A stretch of 64,000 nucleotides of DNA, taken from the NCBI RefSeq assembly GCF_000832305.1, contig NZ_CP010536.1, positions 2,294,001 to 2,358,000 on the forward strand. Reading direction: 5' to 3'. Of this stretch, positions 11,027 to 21,230 are shown in pieces; within the stretch, counting starts at the first letter, position 1, and every line of letters begins with the position of its first letter. The stretch comes from Cupriavidus basilensis. Lineage in GTDB: Bacteria > Pseudomonadota > Gammaproteobacteria > Burkholderiales > Burkholderiaceae. Both the position numbers and the translations under genes were made by a program. Under the pieces are notes generated by a model. It saw only the letters and a program-made list of their open reading frames with translations, ran no database searches and was not told where the DNA came from.

Positions 11027-11212
11027 TCAGGCGTGGGTCACCGCCCAGTGCGCCAGCGACACGAGCAGCAGCACCAGCCCCGCCGCCAGCGCCACCCCCG
11101 TCAGGATCAACGGCACCGGCCGCACGGCCTGCAGGTCGCGCAGATGTTCCTGGCCCTTGCGCAGGCCAAAAAATCCCCACAGCACTGTGAGCACCAATCT
11201 CAAGGGGTTCAT
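11027..11212 (-). CDS. DUF2970 small membrane protein
   Basis: A 61-aa protein with an N-terminal hydrophobic stretch (VLTVLWGFFGLRKG) and a C-terminal transmembrane helix (ILTGVALAAGLVLLLVSLAH), matching the DUF2970 family common in betaproteobacteria. AAGGAAGAG lies just before the ATG at 11212. It is oriented with the downstream cytochrome and flavoprotein genes and may be co-transcribed, though 138 nt separate it from the cytochrome. The function is unknown. Confidence 0.78.
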   Translation of the reverse strand: MNPLRLVLTVLWGFFGLRKGQEHLRDLQAVRPVPLILTGVALAAGLVLLLVSLAHWAVTHA

Positions 11213-11323
11213 TTCGCTCTTCCTTACATGCGTGCCAACCGCCGCGTGACCTTGCGGCGCTTTGGCTTTTGGTAGTTACGGGGGATTATGGCGTCGGCTG
11301 GCAAGGAATAACAGAATCAGATC

Positions 11324-11341
11324 TGCGATAATTTTGCGTAT
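11324..11341. promoter_or_regulatory. Candidate MocR-type direct-repeat operator
   Basis: Two TGCG-containing half-sites (TGCGATA at 11324 and TGCGTAT at 11335) are repeated directly 11 bases apart, one helical turn, in the divergent intergenic region before the MocR-type gene. MocR regulators often bind direct repeats near their own promoter. Binding here is inferred. Confidence 0.3.
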
Positions 11342-11402
11342 CAGTTTGAGCGCCTGAGACTGCGCTCATCGCCACGGCAACGCCCCCTGCCCCCCTGCCC
11401 CA

Positions 11403-12818
11403 ATGAAGCGCTACGAAGAACTGGCGGAAACGCTGGCCAAGGACATCCGCAACGGTAACCTGCCGCCCGGCACCAAGATGCCGTCGATCCGCAAGACCGT
11501 GACCCAGTTCGGCGTGAGCCCCGCCACCGCGTTCCAGGCCTACTACCGGCTGGAGGAGCGCGGCCTGGTGCGGGCACGCGAGCGCTCCGGCTATTACGTG
11601 ACCGGCCAGGCCGGCCGGCCGCTGCCGCAGCCGGCTGCGCGGCCCTCGCACCAGGTCTCGACCGACGTTGATATTTCCAAGCTGGTCTTTTCCGTGCTGG
11701 ACGCCGCGCGCGATCCGCAGCTCATCCAGCTTGGCTCGGCCTTCCCTTCGCCCGAGCTGTACCCCTGGGAGCGGCTGGGCAAATCGCTGGCCCGGGCCGG
11801 GCGCGAGCTCGACCCCTGGTATTCCGTCAACGACATGCCCGCCGGGCACCTTGCCCTGCGCCAGCAGATCGGGCTGCGCTACCTCGGCGCGGGCGCGCCG
11901 CAGCCCACCGACGAGATCATCGTCACCAACGGTGCGCTGGAAGCGCTGAATCTGTGCCTGATGGCAGTGACCCAGCCCGGCGACGTGGTGGCGATCGAGT
12001 CTCCCGGCTTCTATGCCGCGCTGCAGGCGCTGGAGCGGCTGCGTCTGCGGGCGGTGGAAATCCCGGTGGACCCGCGCGAAGGCATCGACCTGGACGCACT
12101 GGATACCGCGCTCCAGCGCCATCCGATCAAGGCCTGCTGGTTCATGACGCAGTTCCAGAATCCAATGGGCGCGAGCATGTCCGAGGCCAGGAAGCAGGCG
12201 CTGGTGGCCTTGCTGGCGCGCCACCGCGTGCCGCTGATCGAGGATGACGTCTACGGCGAGCTGTATTTCGGCAATCGCTGCCCCCTGCCCGCCAAGGCCT
12301 TCGACCAGGAGGGGCTGGTCATGCACTGCAGCTCGTTTTCCAAGACGCTGGCGCCGGGCTTCCGGGTGGGCTGGGTGGCCCCCGGGCGGTATGGCGAGGC
12401 GATCAAGCGGCTGCGGCTGATGACCACGCTGTCGGCGGGCGTGCCCACGCAGGTGGCGCTGGCCGAGTACCTGCAGAACGGCGGCTACGACAAGCACCTG
12501 CGGCGCCTGCGCCATCTGCTCGAGATGCAGCAGGGCCAGCTGATCGCGGCCATCGGCCTGCACTTCCCGGAGAACGTGCGGGTCTCGCAGCCCGCCGGCG
12601 GGTACTTCCTGTGGGTGGAGTTTGCGGCCGGATTCGATGCGCTGGCGCTGCATCGCGCCGCGCTGGAACATGGCATCGGCATTGCGCCGGGCCCGATCTT
12701 TTCAGCGCGCCAAGGCTATCGCAACTGCATCCGGCTGAACTATGGCCACCTGTGGAGCGATGCCGTGGAAGCCGCCGTGGCCAAGCTGGGCGAGCTGGCG
12801 AAAGCGCAATTGCAATAG
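11403..12818 (+). CDS. MocR-type (GntR/aminotransferase) transcriptional regulator
   Basis: A 471-aa fusion of an N-terminal GntR winged helix (residues 1-75: GTKMPSIRKTVTQFGVSPAT, ending GYYVTGQ) with a fold-type I aminotransferase domain. The latter has the NGALEALNLCLMA, FQNPMGASMS, IEDDVYGELYF and PLP-lysine SFSKTLAPGFRVGW motifs and so probably binds PLP as effector. Such proteins regulate PLP, taurine, GABA or amino-acid genes. It is divergent from the DUF2970/cytochrome/flavoprotein genes and may control them, especially if their substrate is an amine. That link is inference from position only. Confidence 0.88.
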   Translation: MKRYEELAETLAKDIRNGNLPPGTKMPSIRKTVTQFGVSPATAFQAYYRLEERGLVRARERSGYYVTGQAGRPLPQPAARPSHQVSTDVDISKLVFSVLDAARDPQLIQLGSAFPSPELYPWERLGKSLARAGRELDPWYSVNDMPAGHLALRQQIGLRYLGAGAPQPTDEIIVTNGALEALNLCLMAVTQPGDVVAIESPGFYAALQALERLRLRAVEIPVDPREGIDLDALDTALQRHPIKACWFMTQFQNPMGASMSEARKQALVALLARHRVPLIEDDVYGELYFGNRCPLPAKAFDQEGLVMHCSSFSKTLAPGFRVGWVAPGRYGEAIKRLRLMTTLSAGVPTQVALAEYLQNGGYDKHLRRLRHLLEMQQGQLIAAIGLHFPENVRVSQPAGGYFLWVEFAAGFDALALHRAALEHGIGIAPGPIFSARQGYRNCIRLNYGHLWSDAVEAAVAKLGELAKAQLQ

Positions 12819-12884
12819 GGCGAAATAGGTCTAAATAGGGCGAAATAAATTGCAGTAAGGCGCAGTACGCCGCAACAAAGCGCG

Positions 12885-14465
12885 TCAGGTTACCGTCCCG
12901 CTCCGGGCATGCCTGCCCAGATACCACTCCCCCAGCCCGAAGCCAGCCTGCACCAGCAGTGCAAGCACCGCGGCCGGGATGGCGCCCGCCATCAGCAGCA
13001 CATGGTCGTTCAGCGCCAGCCCGGTGGCGATGCGCTCGCCATAGCCGCCGGCACCGACAAAGGCGGCAATGGTGGCGGTGCCCACGCTGATGATGGCGGC
13101 GGTCTTGATGCCGGCCAGCAGCACCGGCATCGACAGCGGCAGCTCCACATAGCGCAGCACCTGGCCGGGCGTGAAGCCCAGGGCGCGCGCTGCCTCGCGC
13201 ATGCCGGCTGGCACCTGCTGCAAGCCGGTCAGCGTGTTGCGCACGATGGGCAGCAGTGCATAGAGAAACAGCGCCACCATCGCCGGCCAGACGCCGATGC
13301 GCCCCAGCAGCGGGATCAGCATCGCCAGCAGGGCCAGAGACGGCACGGTCTGCAGCACGCTCACCGTGGCCATCAGCACCTGCCCCAGCCGCCGCCGGCG
13401 TGCGGCGACGATGCCAAGCGGCACGCCCAGCAAGCTGGCCGCGCCAACCGCGCCCAGCACCAGGGCCAGGTGGCGGCAGGTCAGCCGCAAGGTATCGCGC
13501 CCGAACAAGGTGCCGGCAAGGCCGGCCCGCGCGCTTGCCGTTGCATCGGCCACGCTGGCGTTGCCATGCGCCAGGAAGGCCCTCGCCACGGCGGCAAAGG
13601 ATTGCCCATCCAGTTCCGCCGCGGCATTCATGGCGATCATGTCCGCCGCGCTCACCTTGCCGGCCAGCCCCGTCAATGCCTGCCAGGCGGCCGGGAAGCG
13701 CTGCGGCAGGTCCAGGCGGTACAGCACCACGGCGTCATAGCGGGGAAAGTAGTGGCGGTCGTCCGTCAGCACGCGCAGACCGTATTTGCGGATCTTCGCA
13801 TCGGTGGAATAGATATCAATGGCGTCGACCTGCCCGTTGGCCAGGGCTTCGTAGGCCACGCCGTGGTCCAGCCCCAGGGGCCGCTGGGGCAAGCCGTAGC
13901 GCCGCGCCAGCCCGGGCCAGCCGTCCGCCCGGCCCAGGAATTCATGCGACAGCCCGAGGCGCAGTTGCGGCTGCGCGGCCAGGTCGCCCAGCGCCGCCAG
14001 CCCGAGCTGCCGGGCCTTGTGCTCCTCCATGGCAAGCGCATAGGTGTTCTCGAAGCCAAGCGGAATCCCTGCCGCCAGGCCCAGCGGCGCCAGCGCCTGG
14101 TTGATCTGCGCCAGGCTGGCGCCGGGGGGCAGCTTGAGGATTTCACTGGAGACGGTGCCGGTGTAATCGGGATAGAGGTCGATGCTGCCGGCCTTGAGCG
14201 CCTCGAACACGATCGCCGTATTGCCAAGGCCGGGCGTGTGCTGCGCACTGGCTTGGGCCGCGGCGGTCTGGGTGAGCACCTCCCCGAGGATGTAGGACTC
14301 GGTAAAGCGCTTGGAGCCGACCCGCAGGGTATCGGCGCGGGCCGTGCCGGCTGTGGCCAGCAGCGACAAACAGGCCACTGCCCAGCACAGGAGCAAGGCC
14401 AGCCAGGGCTCGGCACGGCGGGGATTTCCGGGTTGCAAGGTCAAATGAAGCGCTCTCGTGGGCAT
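12885..14465 (-). CDS. Fused ABC transporter binding protein and permease, glycine-betaine (OpuC/OsmF) type
   Basis: A 526-aa fusion. After a signal/anchor helix (about 20-45) comes a quaternary-amine binding domain: LRVGSKRFTESYILGE, then LYPDYTGTVSSEIL and GFENTYALAM. A C-terminal permease domain with several hydrophobic helices and the EAA loop (MREAARALGFTPGQVLRYVE) covers about residues 325-520. Such proteins import glycine betaine, choline, carnitine or similar compounds. The family usually has an ATPase gene beside it, but none is adjacent here, so the ATP-binding partner must lie elsewhere. GTG 14477 is an alternative start; neither start has a strong ribosome site. Transcribed divergently from the LysR/monooxygenase/Dpp cluster. 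Confidence 0.85.
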   Translation of the reverse strand: MPTRALHLTLQPGNPRRAEPWLALLLCWAVACLSLLATAGTARADTLRVGSKRFTESYILGEVLTQTAAAQASAQHTPGLGNTAIVFEALKAGSIDLYPDYTGTVSSEILKLPPGASLAQINQALAPLGLAAGIPLGFENTYALAMEEHKARQLGLAALGDLAAQPQLRLGLSHEFLGRADGWPGLARRYGLPQRPLGLDHGVAYEALANGQVDAIDIYSTDAKIRKYGLRVLTDDRHYFPRYDAVVLYRLDLPQRFPAAWQALTGLAGKVSAADMIAMNAAAELDGQSFAAVARAFLAHGNASVADATASARAGLAGTLFGRDTLRLTCRHLALVLGAVGAASLLGVPLGIVAARRRRLGQVLMATVSVLQTVPSLALLAMLIPLLGRIGVWPAMVALFLYALLPIVRNTLTGLQQVPAGMREAARALGFTPGQVLRYVELPLSMPVLLAGIKTAAIISVGTATIAAFVGAGGYGERIATGLALNDHVLLMAGAIPAAVLALLVQAGFGLGEWYLGRHARSGTVT

Positions 14466-14564
14466 CGTGCGTGGCACGCGGACTGCCGGGCCGGTTCATC
14501 ACATGATACGTGCATGGCCGCGACGGCGACGCCGGCGCGCACCCACTTTGTGCCGCATGAGCAC

Positions 14565-14579
14565 ATACGAAAATAGTAT
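14565..14579. promoter_or_regulatory. LysR-type operator
   Basis: ATAC-N7-GTAT, a T-N11-A dyad typical of LysR-family binding sites, is centred about 77 bases before the LysR start at 14649 in the divergent intergenic region. It could serve both the cluster and the divergent ABC gene. Confidence 0.55.
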
Positions 14580-14648
14580 TTGCAATCCGAATGCTAGCGG
14601 GGCGAGAATCCACAAAACACATACATAGCATCAGCAACTCGGGCCCCC

Positions 14649-15695
14649 ATGGAAATCCGGCAACTGGAAGCCTTCGCGGCAGTCATGACCAGCGGCAGCG
14701 TGACCGCCGCCGGGCGCCTGCTGGGGCGCTCCCAGCCGGCCATCACGCGGCTGATCCAGGAGCTGGAAAGCGAGATCGGCTTTGCCCTCTTTGCCCGCAG
14801 CGGGCCGCGCGTCAGCCCGACCGAGCGCGGCTTCCTGCTGTACGAGGAGGTAGAGCACGCGCTGGTTGGCCTGCAACAGATCCGCGCCCGCGCCGCTGAA
14901 ATCGCCCGCGAGGAAAACCGCTCGCTGCAGATCGCGGCCACGCCGGCCCTGGCGGCCGGGTTATTGCCCCTGGCCCTGGCCGGCCACCAGCCGGACCATG
15001 CGACGGCCGGGGCGGCCGGGGTGGCAAGCGGGGCAGCCCACGCCAGCCATATCCATATCAGTAGCGCCTCCCCCGAAAAAGTCGTGCATTCGGTGCTGAC
15101 CGGCGCGGCCGAGATCGGCCTGACCAGCTTGCCGCTGGAGCATCGCGGCGTCACCGTGCACTGGATCGGACAAGCTGCCTGCGTGGCCGCGGTGCGTGCC
15201 GACGATCCCCTGGCGGCGCTGGCTACGATTGCGCTGTCAGCCTGCAGCGGCCGGCGCATCGTCACCATGCAGAATCCCTACCGGCTGCGCCGCCGCCTGG
15301 ACGAGGCGTTTGCCCGCGCCGGGGTGGAGCCGGCCGCGCTGATCGACACCAACTCCTCGCTCAATGCGCTCACCGCCGTGCGCGCCGGGCTGGGCATTGC
15401 CGTGCTAGAGCCAGTGACCGCGCGCGGCGTGCCGCTGGCCGATATCGTGGTGCGCCCGATCGATGCCGACATTCCCTTTTACTTTGGCGTGATCACCCCG
15501 CAGGCCAGGCCGGCCAGCGCTGCGGTGCTGGCGCTGATCGACACGCTGGCCGACGCGGCCCGCGCGCTGCTGCCGGATTTCACCCAACGCGGCCCGGAAC
15601 AGCATGGTGCGCTGCTGCAAGCGCTGTATGGCGACGCCACCGCCACCGAGCCGGCCGCCGGCACGCCCTACGACACGGAACACACCGACCTATGA
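14649..15695 (+). CDS. LysR-family regulator heading the oxidation/transport operon
   Basis: A 348-aa LysR regulator. The N-terminal winged helix (residues 1-60: MEIRQLEAFAAVMTSGSVTA, then LLGRSQPAITRLIQELE) is followed by an effector domain and an Asp/Thr/Glu-rich tail of about 30 residues. The stop overlaps the monooxygenase start (ATGA at 15692). The regulator is therefore translationally coupled to the genes it probably controls, rather than divergent as LysR genes usually are. A T-N11-A dyad lies upstream. The effector is unknown and is presumably the cluster's substrate or an intermediate. Confidence 0.9.
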   Translation: MEIRQLEAFAAVMTSGSVTAAGRLLGRSQPAITRLIQELESEIGFALFARSGPRVSPTERGFLLYEEVEHALVGLQQIRARAAEIAREENRSLQIAATPALAAGLLPLALAGHQPDHATAGAAGVASGAAHASHIHISSASPEKVVHSVLTGAAEIGLTSLPLEHRGVTVHWIGQAACVAAVRADDPLAALATIALSACSGRRIVTMQNPYRLRRRLDEAFARAGVEPAALIDTNSSLNALTAVRAGLGIAVLEPVTARGVPLADIVVRPIDADIPFYFGVITPQARPASAAVLALIDTLADAARALLPDFTQRGPEQHGALLQALYGDATATEPAAGTPYDTEHTDL

Positions 15696-17185
15696 ACTCG
15701 CCCGCTGACACCTGCCCGGCCGCCGCCAACGCCGCCGGCCTTGCCGCCCTGGAAGCGCGCCTGCGCCAGGACCTGTCCTGGCTGGAACTCCCGGCCAAAA
15801 GCTGGACCGTGGCTCGCACGCATGACGGCAAGCCGGTGCTGGACGTTGCCGTGATCGGCGGCGGCATGGCCGGCATGGCCGCGGCGGCTACGCTCAAGCA
15901 CCTGGGCATCAACGCGCGCATCTTCGATCGTTCGCCGGAAGGCTTCGAAGGCCCTTGGGCTACCACCGCGCGCATGGAAACGCTGCGCTCGCCCAAGCAA
16001 CTCACCGGCCCCGCGCTCGGCCTGCCCGCCCTGACCTTCCGAGCCTGGTTCGAGGCACAGTTCGGCGCCAGCGCCTGGGAAGCGCTGGACAAGATCCCGC
16101 GGCTGCAATGGATGGATTACCTGCGCTGGTACCGCCGGGTGCTGGACCTGGACGTGCGCAACGAACATGTGGTCGAGCGTGTGGTGCCCCGCCCCGATGG
16201 CCTGGTGGCACTGGAACTCCGCTCCCCCGCCGGCGCGCTGAGCGTGCTGGCGCGCCGCGTGGTGCTGGCCACCGGCCGCGACGGCCTGGGCGGCGCGCAT
16301 GTGCCGCCCTTCGCGCAGGACCTGCCGCGCTCGCGCTGGGCGCACTCGAGCGATGTGTTCGACTACACCACCTTGTGTGGCAAGCGCGTGGGCGTGATCG
16401 GCGCCGGCGCGTCGGCCATGGACAGCGCCGCCACCGCGCTGGAAGCGGGCGCGGCCAGCGTGGACCTGCTGATCCGGCGCGCCGACATCCCGCGCGTCAA
16501 CAAGGGCAAGGGCGCGGGCAACCCTGGCCTCACGCATGGCCACCCGAGCCTGCCGGATGACTGGAAATGGCGCATCCGCCACTACATCAACGCGCAGCAG
16601 GTGCCACCGCCGCGCGGCAGCACGCTGCGCGTCTCCCGCCACGAGAATGCACGTTTCAACCTGGCCTGCCCCATCGAGCGCATCGAACAAGCCGGGGACG
16701 CGCTGCTGGTGCATACGCCCAAGGGCGCGTTCGAGCTGGATTTCCTGATCTTCTCCACCGGCTTTCGTATCGCGCTGGAGACGCGCGAGGAGTTCGGCGC
16801 CTTCGCGCGCCATATCCGCTACTGGCGTGACCGCTACACGCCGGCCGCGGGGCAGGAAGACCAGGAGCTGTCGGACTCGCCGGACCTTGGCCCGGCCTTC
16901 GAATTCCTGGAGAAGACGGCGCACGCATGCCCCGGCCTGTCGCGCATCCACTGCTTCTGCTATCCGGCGGCGCTGACGCACGGCACGGTATCGGGCGACA
17001 TCCCCGCCATCAGCGACGGCGCCAGGCGCCTCGGCCAAGGCATCGCCGCGCTGCTCTACCAGGAAGACGTGGCGCTGCACTACGCCAATATGGAAGCCTT
17101 CGACGAGCCCGAGGTGTTCGGCGATGAGTGGATTCCCGCCGGGCCACCCCCGGCGCTGCCCAGCGACGCGGCGAACGCATCATGA
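15692..17185 (+). CDS. NAD(P)/FAD-dependent flavin monooxygenase-like protein
   Basis: A 497-aa two-dinucleotide-fold flavoprotein. The FAD motif VAVIGGGMAGMAAAATL lies near residue 52 and the NADPH motif VGVIGAGASAMDSAATAL near 233. The arrangement resembles class B monooxygenases (Baeyer-Villiger/FMO type), but the canonical FxGxxxHxxxW fingerprint between the two is not clear. No signal peptide, so cytosolic. It overlaps the LysR gene before it and the permease gene after it by ATGA. It is the probable oxidative enzyme acting on the compound imported by the linked transporter. The exact reaction cannot be read from sequence. Confidence 0.8.
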   Translation: MNSPADTCPAAANAAGLAALEARLRQDLSWLELPAKSWTVARTHDGKPVLDVAVIGGGMAGMAAAATLKHLGINARIFDRSPEGFEGPWATTARMETLRSPKQLTGPALGLPALTFRAWFEAQFGASAWEALDKIPRLQWMDYLRWYRRVLDLDVRNEHVVERVVPRPDGLVALELRSPAGALSVLARRVVLATGRDGLGGAHVPPFAQDLPRSRWAHSSDVFDYTTLCGKRVGVIGAGASAMDSAATALEAGAASVDLLIRRADIPRVNKGKGAGNPGLTHGHPSLPDDWKWRIRHYINAQQVPPPRGSTLRVSRHENARFNLACPIERIEQAGDALLVHTPKGAFELDFLIFSTGFRIALETREEFGAFARHIRYWRDRYTPAAGQEDQELSDSPDLGPAFEFLEKTAHACPGLSRIHCFCYPAALTHGTVSGDIPAISDGARRLGQGIAALLYQEDVALHYANMEAFDEPEVFGDEWIPAGPPPALPSDAANAS

Positions 17186-18168
17186 GCCGCTGGCCGATCC
17201 GATGGCTGGCCAGGCGGCTGGCGCAATCGCTGCTGGTCGTGCTGGCGATGACGGTGATCGTGTTTGCCGGCCTGCACGCGATCGGCAACCCGGTCGATAT
17301 CCTGATCGGCCAGGACGTGGACCAGGTCGAGCGCGCGCGCATCATCGCCAGGCTGGGGCTGGACCAGCCACTCTGGCGCCAGTATCTCGCCTTCCTGCAA
17401 GGCGCCCTGCACGGCAACCTGGGCAACAGCTTTGTCTATAACGTGCCCGCCATCGGGCTGATCCTGCAGCGGCTGCCCGCCACGCTGGAGCTCGCCGTGG
17501 CGGCGCTGCTGCTGGCGGTGCTGGTGGGCGTACCCTGCGGCCTCTTTGCCGGGCTGTATCCGGAGCATCCGGTCTCGCGCTTGCTGATGACCGGCAGCAT
17601 CGTCGGCTTCTCGCTGCCGACCTTCTGGGTCGGGCTGATGCTGATCATGGCCTTCAGCGTGCGGCTGGGCTGGCTGCCCTCGGGCGGGCGCGGCGCCACC
17701 GCCGAGTGGCTGGGCGTGCCGTGGTCGTGGCTGACCACCGACGGCCTGCGCCACCTGATCCTGCCGGCCATCAACCTGTCGCTGTTCAAGGTGTCGCTGG
17801 TGCTGCGGCTGACCCGCGCCGGCGTGCGCGAGGTGCTGCCGCAGGATTGGGTCAGGTTCGCGCGCGCCAAGGGCTTGTCGCCGATCCGCGTGGTGCTGGG
17901 CCATGTGCTGCGCAACACGATGATTCCGCTGGTCACCGTGCTGGGGCTGGAGTTCGGCTCGACCATCGCATTTGCCGTGGTGACCGAGAGCATCTTCGCC
18001 TGGCCCGGCGCCGGCAAGCTGATTCTCGACAGCATCAACGCGCTCGACCGCCCGGTGATCGTTTCCTACCTGATCGTGGTGGTGTGCCTATTTGTCACGC
18101 TGAACCTGATCGTGGACATTCTCTACAAGCTGCTCGACCCGCGCGTGCGGCTGGAGGCCGCCACATGA
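17182..18168 (+). CDS. Dipeptide-type ABC transporter permease 1 (DppB family)
   Basis: A 328-aa inner-membrane permease of the peptide/nickel class: an N-terminal helix (SLLVVLAMTVIVFAGLHAI), a periplasmic segment, five further hydrophobic helices and the EAA loop (QDWVRFARAKGLSPIRVVLG). ATG 17182 overlaps the monooxygenase stop; the longer frame to 17128 is a shadow. It pairs with the next permease. The substrate need not be a peptide, since this class also imports other organic compounds. Confidence 0.9.
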   Translation: MSRWPIRWLARRLAQSLLVVLAMTVIVFAGLHAIGNPVDILIGQDVDQVERARIIARLGLDQPLWRQYLAFLQGALHGNLGNSFVYNVPAIGLILQRLPATLELAVAALLLAVLVGVPCGLFAGLYPEHPVSRLLMTGSIVGFSLPTFWVGLMLIMAFSVRLGWLPSGGRGATAEWLGVPWSWLTTDGLRHLILPAINLSLFKVSLVLRLTRAGVREVLPQDWVRFARAKGLSPIRVVLGHVLRNTMIPLVTVLGLEFGSTIAFAVVTESIFAWPGAGKLILDSINALDRPVIVSYLIVVVCLFVTLNLIVDILYKLLDPRVRLEAAT

Positions 18169-19093
18169 GCGCCATCGACAACCCCGTTGCCACCGCCCCG
18201 GCGGCGCCCCAGGCGCTGCGCCGGGAATCGCCGTGGCGCCGCATGGCGGCGGATTTCTTCGCCTCGCGCACCGCCGTGTTTGGCCTGGTGCTGCTGGCGA
18301 TCCTGGTGCTGGCCGCGGTCTTTGCACCGCTGGTCACCCCGCAGAATCCGTATGACCTGCTCCAGCTCGACGTCATGGACGCGCGCCTCGCGCCCGGCAC
18401 GCCAAGCGGCGCCGGCGCCTACAGCTATTGGCTCGGCACCGACGGCCAGGGGCGCGACATCTTCTCGGGCATCCTCTACGGCCTGCGCATCAGCCTGAGC
18501 GTGGGCGTGGGCTCGGCGCTGATCGCCGGCGTCATCGGCACCCTGCTTGGCCTGCTGGCCGCCTATGCCGGCGGCCGCGTGGACAGCGTGATCATGCGCA
18601 CCGTGGACCTGCTGCTGTCGTTCCCGTCGATCCTGGTCGCGATGATGATCCTGGCCTTCCTCGGCAAGGGCGTGACCAATGTGGTGCTGACACTCGTGAT
18701 CCTGGAGTGGGCCTACTACGCCCGCGCCGCGCGCGGCCAGGCGCTGGTGGAAAGCCGGCGCGAGTACGTGGAAGCCGCTCGCGGCCAGGGCATTTCCAAC
18801 TGGCGCATCGTGGTGGGCCATATCCTGCCGAACTGCCTGCCGCCGCTGATCGTGATCGCCTCGCTGCAGGTGGCGCGTGCCATCACGCTGGAGGCTACCC
18901 TGTCGTTCCTTGGCCTGGGCGTGCCGGTGACCGAGCCCTCGCTGGGCCTGCTGATTGCCAACGGCTATCAGTTCATGCTGTCCGACGAGTACTGGATCAG
19001 CTTCTTCCCCGGCGTCGCGCTGCTGGTCACGGTGGTGGCCATCAACCTGGTGGGCGACCGCCTGCGCGACGTGCTCAACCCGAGGTTGCAGAA

Positions 19094-19097
<4 letters not shown>
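18165..19097 (+). CDS. Dipeptide-type ABC transporter permease 2 (DppC family)
   Basis: A 310-aa permease. A cytosolic N-terminus is followed by the OppC-type first helix (TAVFGLVLLAILVLAAVFAP), then LGTDGQGRDIFSGILYGLRI, a hallmark of DppC/OppC. Four to five more helices carry the EAA loop (RREYVEAARGQGISNWRIVV). ATG 18165 overlaps the stop of the preceding permease by ATGA. It forms the membrane channel with DppB. Confidence 0.92.
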
Positions 19098-20100
<1,003 letters not shown>

Positions 20101-20104
<4 letters not shown>

Positions 20105-21138
20105 AACCGACTGAACACGCTGCCGGCGAGCAGCCGCAATTACCTGCCCTGATCGATGCCCGCCATCTCGCCAAGCGCTTTGGTGAGCAGCATCCCGGCC
20201 GCATTGGCCGCGCGCTGCAGCGCATGGGCTGGTCGGTACCCGCGCCGGTCACGCACGCCGTGGACGGGGTGGACCTGCAGATCCGCCGTGGCGAAGTGGT
20301 CGGCCTGGTCGGCGAATCCGGCTGCGGCAAGTCCACGCTTGGCCGCATGGTGGCCGGCCTGCTGCAACCTTCAGCGGGGGAAATCCGCGTGGACGGCCAG
20401 CGCATCGAGGGCCTGGACGCCAGCGCCCGCCGCGCACTGCGGTTGAAGATCCAGATGGTGTTCCAGGATCCGTACGCCAGCCTCAACCCGCGCCTGCGCG
20501 TGGACCGCATCGTCGGCGAAGGCGCGCGCCTGCACGGCCTGGTGGACGCGGCCGGCTTCGACGACTACGTCAGCGCCCAACTGGAGCGCGCCGGGCTGGA
20601 CCCGGCCCTGCGCCAGCGCTACCCGCATCAGTTCAGCGGCGGGCAGCGCCAGCGCATCGGCATTGCGCGCGCACTTGCCGTGCAGCCGGAACTGCTGGTG
20701 TGCGACGAAGCGGTGGCCGCGCTGGACGTGTCGATCCAGGCGCAGGTGCTCAACCTGTTCATGGACCTGCGCGAGCAGCTTGGCCTGACCTATCTCTTTA
20801 TCAGCCACGACCTTGGCGTGGTCGAGCACGTATCGGACCGCGTGGTCATCATGTACTTGGGCCGCGTGGTGGAGAGCGCGCCGACGGAAGAGATCTTCCG
20901 GCAGCCCAACCACCCGTACACACAGGCGCTGCTGGCGGAAATCCCGCGCCTGGACTCGCGCCACAAGATCTTCACCGCCATCAGAGGCGAGATCCCCAGC
21001 CCGCTGGCGCCGCCACCGGGCTGCCACTTCCATCCGCGCTGCCCGCATGCCATGGCGCGCTGCCGGACCGAGGTGCCGCGCCTGCGCGGCATCGCCGTGA
21101 ACCATCTCAGCGCCTGCCACCTGAACGAGGCTGGCTAG
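20101..21138 (+). CDS. ABC transporter ATP-binding protein 2 (DppF family)
   Basis: A 345-aa ATPase. Walker [10 protein letters not shown] lies near residue 75, the Q-loop at [10 protein letters not shown], the signature [12 protein letters not shown] near 180, Walker [13 protein letters not shown] and the switch at FISHDLGVV, with the C-terminal cysteine-containing extension ([14 protein letters not shown]). An N-terminal insert of about 40 residues ([15 protein letters not shown]) precedes Walker A, as in OppF/DppF. It overlaps dppD by ATGA and is the sixth of six consecutively overlapping genes. Confidence 0.93.
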
Positions 21139-21154
21139 ATGTTGCACATCGGCT

Positions 21155-21176
21155 GGCTAACTGTTGGCTAACTGTT
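21155..21176 (+). repeat. Two tandem copies of an 11-bp repeat
   Basis: GGCTAACTGTT occurs twice head to tail between dppF and the binding-protein gene, the only sizeable gap in this operon (92 nt). It may be incidental or a small regulatory spacer. No hairpin is obvious. Confidence 0.5.
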
Positions 21177-21230
21177 GGCCAATGCGCGCCACGCCTCTCA
21201 ACCCTTCTCACGCCCCGAGGAAACCTGCCC

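Noticed and set aside
12909..14576. A 555-codon plus-strand frame antisense to the fused ABC protein
   Set aside because: Composition is Gln/His/Gly-rich and repetitive; the minus strand has the recognisable transporter motifs.
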